Shown here: positions 35,493 to 43,900 of the stretch, in pieces
How positions within the stretch are numbered: the stretch's first letter is position 1
Layout: each line of letters begins with the position of its first letter
NCBI GenBank assembly: GCA_944320765.1
Contig: CALUIS010000013.1
Span: 1-64,000 of the forward strand
DNA: 64,000 nucleotides
Direction: 5' to 3'
Source: an uncultured Paraprevotella sp.
Lineage (GTDB): Bacteria; Bacteroidota; Bacteroidia; Bacteroidales; Bacteroidaceae
Translations under genes and position numbers: made by a program
The notes under the pieces: model-generated
Databases searched by the model: none
Told to the model about the DNA's origin: nothing
The model's input: the letters and a program-made list of their open reading frames with translations, nothing else

Positions 35493-35523
35493 TTTGATGC
35501 GTTTGCAGATTGTTCTAACTTTG
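35493..35523 (+). promoter_or_regulatory. Promoter of the ammonium operon
   Basis: TTTG (35493-35496), 19 bp, TAACTTTG (35516-35523). Full match; predicted start near 35527, leaving a leader of about 105 nt before the ATG at 35635, long enough for regulation. No sigma-54 site is seen. Confidence 0.8.
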
Positions 35524-35634
35524 CAGCAAAAAAAAGCAAAATGATTCTTTATGGATTGTTTTAGCGGCAAAATGAAATCCGACTGCAGCGGATGGGAATG
35601 AAACGGAGTTGTGAACATTAAAAAGTATGAAAGA

Positions 35635-36369
35635 ATGGGAACAAGGTTACAAAAGTCAGTGTTTTTGGGATTGACGGCAGTCCTGCTTCCGGCGGCAGCC
35701 GCGGCGCAGGACAAGGTGGAGGCCTCCGTGGGGGCCGATCTGGTGAGCGGTTACATCTGGCGCGGCCAGGAGCTGGGCGACGTCAGCATCCAGCCTTCGG
35801 CTTCCGTGTCGTGGAAAGGGCTGTCGCTGACGGCCTGGGGGTCGGCCAGCTGGGGGCGCGAGTACGCCAAGGAGTTCGACCTGACGCTGGGCTACGCCGT
35901 GAAGGGCTTCAGCGTGTCGGTGACGGACTACAGCTTTAGCAAGGGCGCGAACTTCAAGACGGGGGCGGACATCGACGGGAAGTATTTCCACTTCGGCAGC
36001 TGGTCCACCCTGCATGTCTACGAGGCCCAGGTGGGGTATGACTTCGGCTTCCTGGCCGTGAACTGGTACACGAACATCGGCGGCAACGACGGGCGGAAGT
36101 CGGACGGCAAGCGGGCCTACTCGTCCTACCTTTCCCTCTCCGCGCCTTTCAGCTGGGCGGGACTGGACTGGAACGCGGCGGTGGGGGCCACGCCGTGGGA
36201 GACCTCTTTCTATAACGGCGGGTCGAACGGGTTCGCGGTGTCCGAGGTGAGCCTGCAGGCGGCGAAGTCCATCCGGATTACCGAACGGTACTCCCTGCCG
36301 CTGTTCGCCAAGGTGATATGGAACCCGGCGATGGAGCGCGGCTTCTTCGTGGCCGGCATGAGTTTTTGA
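35635..36369 (+). CDS. Outer membrane beta-barrel protein heading the ammonium operon
   Basis: A 244-residue protein with signal peptide (MGTRLQKSVFLGLTAVLLPAAAAAQ), followed by regular amphipathic beta strands rich in Trp, Tyr and Gly (SGYIWRGQELGDVSIQPSASVSWKGL, given in part: SGYIWRGQELG) and ending in GFFVAGMSF. The 'YIWRG' start is typical of TorF-like putative porins. A GTG at 35611 is also open, but the ATG at 35635 gives the better signal peptide. It lies 77 bp before glnK in a clear operon, so a role in passing ammonium or small nitrogen compounds is inferred. Confidence 0.82.
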   Translation: MGTRLQKSVFLGLTAVLLPAAAAAQDKVEASVGADLVSGYIWRGQELGDVSIQPSASVSWKGLSLTAWGSASWGREYAKEFDLTLGYAVKGFSVSVTDYSFSKGANFKTGADIDGKYFHFGSWSTLHVYEAQVGYDFGFLAVNWYTNIGGNDGRKSDGKRAYSSYLSLSAPFSWAGLDWNAAVGATPWETSFYNGGSNGFAVSEVSLQAAKSIRITERYSLPLFAKVIWNPAMERGFFVAGMSF

Positions 36370-36446
36370 CGTTTTGGCAAGGTGGGAAGATTGCCGGAAG
36401 GATAACTAAGAAGAAAAGAAGGTTAGGATTTTAAAAGGTAAAGGTT

Positions 36447-36803
36447 ATGAAAAAGATTGAAGCGATTATCCGCAGGACCAAGTTCGACGACGTGAAGGAA
36501 GCCTTGCTGGCGGCCGACATCGAATGGTTCTCCTACTACGAGGTGCGCGGCGTGGGCAAGATGCGCGAGGCGCGCATCTACCGCGGCGTGGCCTACGACA
36601 CCAGCTCCATCGAGCGCGTGCTGCTCAACATCGTGGTGCGCGACAAGAACGTGGAGAAGACGGTGCAGGCCGTGATGAAGGCGGCCCGCACCGGCGACAT
36701 CGGCGACGGGCGCATCTTCGTCATCCCCGTGGAGGACTCCGTCCGCATCCGCACGGGCGAGCGGGGCGACATCGCGCTCTACAACGCGGAGCAGGAGAAG
36801 TGA
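36447..36803 (+). CDS. glnK: Nitrogen regulatory protein PII (GlnK type)
   Basis: A 118-residue PII protein that binds ATP/ADP and 2-oxoglutarate and gates the AmtB channel. The start MKKIEAIIRRTKFDDVKEAL is typical. The T-loop reads VRGVGKMREARIYRGVAYDTSS, with a tyrosine at the place of the uridylylated Tyr51. The B-loop TGDIGDGRIFV and the C-terminal RTGERGDIAL are intact. It is followed by amtB after 53 bp, the usual pairing. Confidence 0.94.
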   Translation: MKKIEAIIRRTKFDDVKEALLAADIEWFSYYEVRGVGKMREARIYRGVAYDTSSIERVLLNIVVRDKNVEKTVQAVMKAARTGDIGDGRIFVIPVEDSVRIRTGERGDIALYNAEQEK

Positions 36804-36856
36804 CGGGCGTCGCGTGTGAAAAGACTTATTGAAGAACATTTAAAAAACGGAAGATT

Positions 36857-38116
36857 ATGGATACTCATTTGATATTGGATTCAGGTAACACGGCGTGGAT
36901 GATCGTGGCCACGTTGTTGGTGTTTATGATGACGATTCCCGGCATCGCGCTGTTCTACGGCGGGCTGATGCGGCGCAAGAACATGCTGAGCGTCGTGATG
37001 CAGAGCCTGGCCATCGCCGGGGTGGTCAGCATCCTCTGGATGGTGTTCGGCTACAGCTTCGCCTTCGGCACGGGCTTCGAGGGCGGCTCTTTCTTCAAAT
37101 ACGGCATCGGCGGGCTGGACAAGGTGATGCTACACGGCATCGGCTTGGACACGCTGACGGCCACGGGCATCCCGGAACTGATTTTCGTGCTGTTCCAGTG
37201 CATGTTCGCCCTGATTACGCCGGCCTTGATCCTGGGCGCGTTCGCCGAGCGGGTCAAGTTCTCCGGCTTCCTGCTCTTCACGGTGCTGTGGAGCGTGCTG
37301 GTCTACATGCCGATGGCCCACTGGGTGTGGGGCGGCGGCTTCCTGATGGAGATGGGGGCCGTGGACTTCGCCGGCGGCACGGTGGTGCATATCAACGCCG
37401 GGGTGGCCGCACTGGTCATGGCCCTGATGGTGGGCAAGCGCAGTGACTACCGCGCGGGTCATCCCATCACGCCGCACAACATCCCCATCGTGTTCCTGGG
37501 CACGGCCCTCCTGTGGCTGGGCTGGTTCGGTTTCAACGCCGGCAGCGGGCTTGCCGCCGACGGCCTGGCGGCCAACGCTTTCCTGGTGACCCATATCGCC
37601 ACTTGCGCGGCGGCGGTCACTTGGGCGGCCATTGACTTTTGCGTCAACAAGAAAGCCACTACCGTGGGGGCCTGCACGGGTGCCGTGGCCGGTCTGGTGG
37701 CCATCACGCCTGCGGCCGGGTCGGTGGACCTCGTGGGTGCCTTGTGCATCGGTGTGATTACCTCCGCTATCTGCTTCTGGATGGTGGCCTTCGTGAAGCC
37801 TAAGTTCGGCTACGATGACGCGCTCGACGCTTTCGGCGTGCATGGCGTGGGCGGTATCCTCGGGTCTGTCCTGACGGGCGTGTTCGCCACCCAGTTCGTC
37901 ACGGGCGAAGGCGGCGTGGAAGGCGCGCTCTACGGCGACTGGCACCAGTTGTGGATCCAGGTGCTCGCCACGCTCATCTCCATCGTGTTCAGCGCGGTGA
38001 TGACGTTCATCCTGTTCAAGGTGACGGACAAGCTGGTGGGCATCCGCGTGGACAAGCGCGTGGAGGAGGAAGGCCTGGACATCTACGAACACGGGGAGTC
38101 GGCCTACGACCTGTAA
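36857..38116 (+). CDS. amtB: Ammonium transporter AmtB
   Basis: A 419-residue inner-membrane channel with 11 predicted membrane segments. Family blocks are GIALFYGGLMRRKNMLSVVMQ, FVLFQCMFALITPALILGAFAERVKF (in part), HWVWGGGFL, GGTVVHINAGVAALV (pore His), GWFGFNAGSGLA and DALDAFGVHGVGGILG (second pore His). It begins without a long signal peptide, but the first segment (MIVATLLVFMMTIPG) is in place. Middle of the ammonium operon. Confidence 0.97.
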   Translation: MDTHLILDSGNTAWMIVATLLVFMMTIPGIALFYGGLMRRKNMLSVVMQSLAIAGVVSILWMVFGYSFAFGTGFEGGSFFKYGIGGLDKVMLHGIGLDTLTATGIPELIFVLFQCMFALITPALILGAFAERVKFSGFLLFTVLWSVLVYMPMAHWVWGGGFLMEMGAVDFAGGTVVHINAGVAALVMALMVGKRSDYRAGHPITPHNIPIVFLGTALLWLGWFGFNAGSGLAADGLAANAFLVTHIATCAAAVTWAAIDFCVNKKATTVGACTGAVAGLVAITPAAGSVDLVGALCIGVITSAICFWMVAFVKPKFGYDDALDAFGVHGVGGILGSVLTGVFATQFVTGEGGVEGALYGDWHQLWIQVLATLISIVFSAVMTFILFKVTDKLVGIRVDKRVEEEGLDIYEHGESAYDL

Positions 38117-38173
38117 CGGATTCGTTTGTTTTGGGAAACAGTTTAATCACAGTCAAAATACTTAGGTAAGATT

Positions 38174-40363
38174 ATGTCAGATTTGAGATTCAGAGTCGTG
38201 GAACAGGCGTTCCACGCGAAAGCCAAGGAAGTGGACGTGCCGAAGGAACGTCCGAGTGAATACTTCGGCAAGTATGTGTTCAACCGCGAGAAGATGTTCA
38301 AGTATCTTCCCAAAAAAGTGTACGACAAGCTCGTGGACGCGATGGACAACGGGGCGGCCCTGGACCGCAGCATCGCCGACGAGGTGGCCGCAGGCATGAA
38401 GCGCTGGGCCATGGAACTGGGGGTGACGCACTACACCCACTGGTTCCAGCCGCTCACCGAAGGCACGGCGGAGAAGCACGACGCGTTCGTGGAGCATGAC
38501 GGCAAGGGCGGGATGCTGGAAGAGTTCTCGGGCAAGCTGCTCGTGCAGCAGGAGCCGGACGCCTCCTCCTTCCCCAACGGCGGCATCCGCAACACGTTCG
38601 AGGCCCGCGGCTACAGTGCGTGGGACCCCTCCTCGCCCGTGTTCGTGGTGGATGACACGCTTTGCATCCCCACCATCTTCATCGCCTACACCGGCGAGTC
38701 GCTCGACTACAAGGCACCCCTGCTGAAAGCCCTCAGCGCGGTGGACAAGGCCGCCACGGAGGTGTGCCGCTATTTCGACCCGGCAGTGAAGCGCGTGTAT
38801 GCCTATCTGGGATGGGAGCAGGAATACTTCCTGGTGGACGAAGGCTTGTATGCCGCCCGCCCGGACCTGTTGCTCACGGGGCGCACCCTGATGGGGCATG
38901 AGGCCTCGAAGAACCAGCAGCTGGAGGACCACTATTTCGGGGCGATTCCCACCCGCGTGGCCGCTTTCATGAAGGACCTGGAAATCCAGGCTTTGGAACT
39001 GGGCATCCCGGTGAAGACGCGCCACAACGAGGTGGCCCCGAACCAGTTCGAGCTGGCGCCCATCTTCGAGGAGTGCAACCTGGCGGTGGACCACAACATG
39101 CTGATCATGTCCCTGATGCGCAAGGTGGCGCGGACGCACGGCTTCCGCGTGCTGCTCCACGAGAAGCCCTTCAAGGGCGTGAACGGCTCGGGCAAGCACA
39201 ACAACTGGTCGCTCGGCACGGACACCGGCGTGCTGCTGATGGCACCGGGCAAGACGGCGGAGGAGAACCTGCGCTTCATCACGTTCATCGTGAACACGCT
39301 GATGGCCGTCTACCGCCACAACGGGCTGCTGAAGGCTTCCATCATGAGCGCCACCAACGCCCACCGGCTGGGGGCCAACGAGGCGCCTCCCGCCATCATC
39401 TCCTCGTTCCTGGGCGACCAGCTGAGCCGCGTGCTCGACCATCTGGAGGTCAGTCCGGAAGAAGACCTGGTGTCCTTGGGCGGCAAGCACGGCCTGAAGC
39501 TGGACATCCCGCAGATTCCTGAGCTGCTCATCGACAACACCGACCGCAACCGCACGTCGCCTTTCGCCTTTACGGGCAACCGCTTCGAGTTCCGCGCCGT
39601 GGGGTCGGAGGCCAACTGCGCCAGCGCCATGATCGCGCTGAACGCCGCGCTGGCCGAGCAGTTGGCGGAGTTCAAGGCCGAGGTGGACGGCCTGATGGCA
39701 GCGGGCGAGGCCAAGGAGGCCGCCCTCATCCAGGTCATCCGCAAGTACATCAAGCTTTGCAAGCCCATCCGTTTCGACGGCAACGGCTACAGCGACGAGT
39801 GGAAGGCTGAGGCCGAGCGGCGCGGGCTGGACTGCGAGACCAGCTGCCCGGTGATTTTCGACAACTACCTCAAGCCGGAGAGCGTCGCCATGTTCGAGAA
39901 GACGGGCGTGATGACGAAAGTGGAGCTGGAGGCCCGCAACGAAGTGAAGTGGGAGACCTACACCAAGAAGATACAAATCGAGGCCCGCGTGCTGGGCGAC
40001 CTGGCCATGAACCACATCGTGCCGGTGGCCGTCGAGTACCAGAGCAAGCTGATTGACAATGTGTACAAGATGAAAGGGTTGTTCAGCGAGGAGGAGGCCG
40101 CCAGGTTGTCGGCCGAGAACCTGGCCATCATCCGCGAGATTGCCGAGCGCACGGCTTTCATCAAGGAGCATGTGGACGCGATGGTCAACGCCCGCAAGGT
40201 GGCCAACAAGATTGAAGGCGAAAGGGCGAAGGCCGTGGCCTACCACGACACCATCGCCCCGATGCTGGAAGAGATCCGTTACCACATCGACAAGTTGGAA
40301 CTGATTGTGGATGACACGATGTGGACTTTGCCTAAGTATCGTGAATTACTGTTTATTCGTTAA
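38174..40363 (+). CDS. glnN: Type III glutamine synthetase
   Basis: A 729-residue GSIII enzyme making glutamine from glutamate, ammonia and ATP. The length and blocks such as LGWEQEYFLVDEGLY, RHNEVAPNQFELAPIFEE, GVNGSGKHNNWSLGTDTG and NRTSPFAFTGNRFEFRAVGSEAN (in part) are those of the Bacteroides-type enzyme, different from GSI. The frame ends 35 bp before the bidirectional hairpin. Last gene of the ammonium operon. Confidence 0.97.
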   Translation: MSDLRFRVVEQAFHAKAKEVDVPKERPSEYFGKYVFNREKMFKYLPKKVYDKLVDAMDNGAALDRSIADEVAAGMKRWAMELGVTHYTHWFQPLTEGTAEKHDAFVEHDGKGGMLEEFSGKLLVQQEPDASSFPNGGIRNTFEARGYSAWDPSSPVFVVDDTLCIPTIFIAYTGESLDYKAPLLKALSAVDKAATEVCRYFDPAVKRVYAYLGWEQEYFLVDEGLYAARPDLLLTGRTLMGHEASKNQQLEDHYFGAIPTRVAAFMKDLEIQALELGIPVKTRHNEVAPNQFELAPIFEECNLAVDHNMLIMSLMRKVARTHGFRVLLHEKPFKGVNGSGKHNNWSLGTDTGVLLMAPGKTAEENLRFITFIVNTLMAVYRHNGLLKASIMSATNAHRLGANEAPPAIISSFLGDQLSRVLDHLEVSPEEDLVSLGGKHGLKLDIPQIPELLIDNTDRNRTSPFAFTGNRFEFRAVGSEANCASAMIALNAALAEQLAEFKAEVDGLMAAGEAKEAALIQVIRKYIKLCKPIRFDGNGYSDEWKAEAERRGLDCETSCPVIFDNYLKPESVAMFEKTGVMTKVELEARNEVKWETYTKKIQIEARVLGDLAMNHIVPVAVEYQSKLIDNVYKMKGLFSEEEAARLSAENLAIIREIAERTAFIKEHVDAMVNARKVANKIEGERAKAVAYHDTIAPMLEEIRYHIDKLELIVDDTMWTLPKYRELLFIR

Positions 40364-40398
40364 CGGAAGGATTCTCTATTTGTTGGTTATTCAATGAA

Positions 40399-40430
40399 GA
40401 AGCCGGGACGCCGTGAGGCGTTCCGGCTTC
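40399..40430. terminator. Convergent terminator between glnN and the GH127 operon
   Basis: A 14-bp stem (40399-40412 with 40417-40430, one mismatch) and a 4-base loop between convergent genes. T runs are weak on both sides. Confidence 0.7.
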
Positions 40431-40454
40431 GCCGTGTGTGCGGGTTTCCTGGTT

Positions 40455-40886
40455 TTACCAGATGTCCCAGCCGCCGTCCTTGTTGCCGTCGGCCGTCGGC
40501 ACGCAGTATGTGGCCGCTTTCCCGTTGGTGTTGAAGCCGTTGAACCACCAGATGACATGGTCTGTGGATGCGATGCCCGTGGCCTCCACGAGGAACCAGT
40601 CCTGGGTGTTGTAGATGTGGTACTTGTCGTCGTTCTCCTTTTTCATCGCGAACGCGACGTTGTGCTTCCCCCCGTCGTTGGTCGTGCTGCCTTGGATGGT
40701 GAGAGTGTTGGCGGTTTCGTCATAGGAGAAGTTCGCTTGCGGCGCACGGGCGTCGTCGCAGGAGATGTAGTCCTCGCAGTTGAAGCGATAATGTTCTTGT
40801 GCCGCAATCTGGTTGGCGGCCAGTCCGAGCACGCTGAGCGTGAAATACCGGAGCAACCGGCGTGATGGATTTGCTGTTAGTTTCAT
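40455..40886 (-). CDS. Small secreted protein: stand-alone copy of the GH127 C-terminal module
   Basis: A 143-residue exported protein with signal peptide (residues 1 to about 29, ending NQIAAQ). The mature part (YRFNCEDYISCDD...NTLTIQGSTTN...VIWWFNGFNT...GGWDIW) aligns along its whole length with residues of about 819-925 of the upstream enzyme. The shared pattern is Y-x-F-x-C, AxxxNTLxxxG, NDxxxxI, LVxxTxxxS, xxWWxNGxN and WDI. It lies 50 bp after that gene, so the two are co-transcribed. The domain is unnamed to me; by its beta-strand pattern it could bind a glycan. The tail is shared with the 58-residue peptide at 34577. Confidence 0.82.
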   Translation of the reverse strand: MKLTANPSRRLLRYFTLSVLGLAANQIAAQEHYRFNCEDYISCDDARAPQANFSYDETANTLTIQGSTTNDGGKHNVAFAMKKENDDKYHIYNTQDWFLVEATGIASTDHVIWWFNGFNTNGKAATYCVPTADGNKDGGWDIW

Positions 40887-40936
40887 GATGCTTTTGTTTA
40901 TAGGTTAATTGTTAAAGTGTCTTGTGGGGTATCCGC

Positions 40937-43900
40937 CTATTTCCGGACGGTCTTCTTGCCGCCGATGATGTAGATGCCTTGCGGCAGGTCCTGCAGGTCC
41001 GAGGCGTCGCGTGCGCCGCTTTTCATCCTGACCCCTCCGAGGGTGTAGACATCGTGGGCCTGGCCGGCGGAAAGGACGGGGCGGATGCCTGTGGGCAGCG
41101 GGTCGAACGAGACGGCCACGCGGCTCACTTTTGCCAGGTCCTCTTCCGTGAGTTGGACGTAGAAGTTCAGCCCCTTGACCGGATCAGCTGCGGGATGGGC
41201 CTTGAACTCCCCGTCCTGATAGGTATAGGTGCCGGCCTCCACGGCCTTTTGGCAGAAGGTGCCTTGTACGGACACATTGCCGGTGGTGAGCGGGGCCGGT
41301 TCCTCCGTGGCGTAGGAGCGGACGGCGGACAGTTCCATGCGGTCCATGTCGCTGAGGCTTTCCACCAGATAGGGCTTGCCAGTCTCGATCAGGTCGGCGT
41401 CCTCAAAATACAGGGTCAGTGTGCCGTCCTCGGAGAACACCAGTCCGCTGTAGGCTTTGATGTCCGTGAAGTAGTCCGCGCATAAGCTGCGGCTCATCTG
41501 GAACGGGAAGCACAGGGGAGTCCATTCGCCAGCCTTGAAAGCTTTGTCGACAAGCGCGTTACGGAAGGTGCGGGTGGCCTGGAACTCCGTGGCGGTCTCG
41601 CTGAACCGGTTGGTTTTCATGGTCTCCGCCAGTTCCGGGTATTTGTCGAGGGCTTGTCCGAGGGAGTAGAAGCCGATGTCCGTCAGCACGGCGGAGCCGT
41701 CCGCCGCCGAGGAGGTGAGGCCGAAGAGCGTGCTGCACGCCTTGTCGTGGTTCGAGAGGCCGATGCTGTCGCCCTGCATGTAGTCGGTCAGCCCGCTTTG
41801 GGTGATGTCCCAGATGATGGTGGACGTTCCATTGTCGTCCGTGGTCTGGTAGGTGGGGGCCACTTGCGAGCCATGGTTGGCACCGTTCAGCCACCAGAGG
41901 TAGGAGAGTCCGCTGCCCGTCTTCAGGGAGGTGCCTCTGACGAGCAGGTATTTCTGGTCGCCCGTGACGTAGCACGAGTCGTTCTGGTATTTGCTGATTT
42001 GCACGGCGATGTCGTTGTTCCCGCCCTTGCCATACACCTTGAGGGTGTTGGCCACGCGGTCGTATTCGATGCTGTTCACCCGTGCCGCGTCGCCTGACAC
42101 CCAATGGGTGCAGACGAATTGGTAGGGCTGGGGAAAGCGGTAGTCTTTCAGCAGGCGGAGGTAATAGATGCCCGGCGTGGGCGTGCTTCCCGTGGCGGCG
42201 AACTTCACGGTGATTTCCTTCAGGACGTTGCCCTCGCTGTCTTTCAGCATCTCTTCGGGAATCAGGTATTCCATGTTGTAGAAGCCGGTGAAGTCTTTCT
42301 TCTCCAGTGTGATCCGCTTGAATTCCTTGTCATTGATATAGATGGTGCAGACCCGTCCGGCATCCGCGCTGTGATAACGGCACATCAGGGAGACGTTCTC
42401 GCTTACGCCTTGGGTGGAGAACACATAGCTGAACCATTTGCCCGACAAGGCGTCGATGTAGAACTCACCGGAGTAAGAGCCTTTCTCGAAGTCGCCTTGC
42501 AGCACGTGTCCGGCATCGCTCTGCTGCTCGCCGGTAGCGATGAAGTCCAGGGTGCGGTCCTGCAGGGCCTGGGTGGCCTGCTCTTCGGCGATGACCTCAT
42601 CCTTGATGCCGTCCCATTCCGCTTCTGTCATCTGGTTCCAGTACATCATGTAGCGGCATTCGTGGATGGTGAAGAAGGGGCGCAGCACAAGGCCGGCGAA
42701 ACGGTCGCTGTTGTAAAGGCCCGCCTTGATCTTGAAGTGCAGTTGGCTCTGGTCCACCATTTCCACGGAGTCCAGCACATCCTCGCGCTCGCCGATGAGC
42801 ATGGGGGCGGAGGTCAGGCTCAGCTGTGCGCCGTTGGACGGGCAGTGGTCCATGCGGCCCTCGCCGGCGAACTGCCCGGTCAGGTTCTCCGTGCCGGTCT
42901 CCGCGCCCAGCAGGACGGGGCCGTAGCGGAAGGCCACATAGCTGTCGTAATTGGGGCAGGCCACGAGTTCCAACGCCATGGGGAAGTCCACTTCTATCTT
43001 GTCCCCGGCAGCCCACGTGCGGCTGATGCAGGCATAGCTTCCCGGTGTGGAGGCCACGTCCTGTGCCGTGCCGTTCACGGTGACTTTATAGCCCTCCTTG
43101 CACCACGAGGGATGGCGCACGGCCAGCACGTATTCGCCCGGCTGGTCCACGGTCAGCACGGTCTTCTCCCCATACGGGAATCCGGTTTCCTGGGTCAGGG
43201 CGAAATGCTCGTTCTTCAAGCTGCTGGCCATGAAGAGGTTGACGAAAAGCGTGTCGTTCTCCGGCGAGTGCGCGTAGACGAACTCGCCGTACTTGCTGTG
43301 GTTCTCCATGCCCGTGCCCACGCAGCACCACATGCCTTGGTTCACTTGCGAGTACATGCGGTAGTGTTGCGGCCTCATGCTGGTGAAGTACACGTAGCCT
43401 CCGGTGTGCGGGTTCTGGGTGGAGAGGATATGGTTCAGCATGGCGTATTCATAGAAGTCGGCATACTTGGCGTCCTGGTCGTCCGCAAAGAGGTCTTCGG
43501 TCAGTTTCAACATGTTGTTCGTGTTGCAGCTTTCCGGGCCGTCGGGGTTGGTGATGTATTCCGAGCTTCGCGAGGCGGGCAGGAAGTGTTCGCTGATGCT
43601 GTTGCCGCCGAGGGCCACGGTGCGGTGTTCCACCACCTCGGTCCAGAAGTTGTGGGCGGCGTTGCGGTAGTCGGCTGTCTCCTCGTCCTCCTGCGCGATG
43701 CGGGCGAATCCGATGTATTTGGGCACCTGGGTGTTGGCGTGCTTGTTGTCCAGGAACGTGGTGTTCACCGTCTGCATGTTGTCAATCATCGTCCGGTGGG
43801 AGAAACGCTTGGCTGCTTCCAGGTATTTCTCCTCGCCCGTCATCCGGTAGGCATCGGCGTACATCTCGTTGACGCCTCCATGTTCCGTGTCCAGGATGCT

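Noticed and set aside
36370-36446. A possible sigma-54 promoter (TGGCA ... TTGC) before glnK
   Set aside because: The GG and GC dinucleotides are about 15 bp apart instead of the required 10, and the family rarely uses sigma-54 for this operon.
38177-40285. 702-residue open frame antisense to glnN
   Set aside because: Same composition effect; the sense frame is an intact type III glutamine synthetase.
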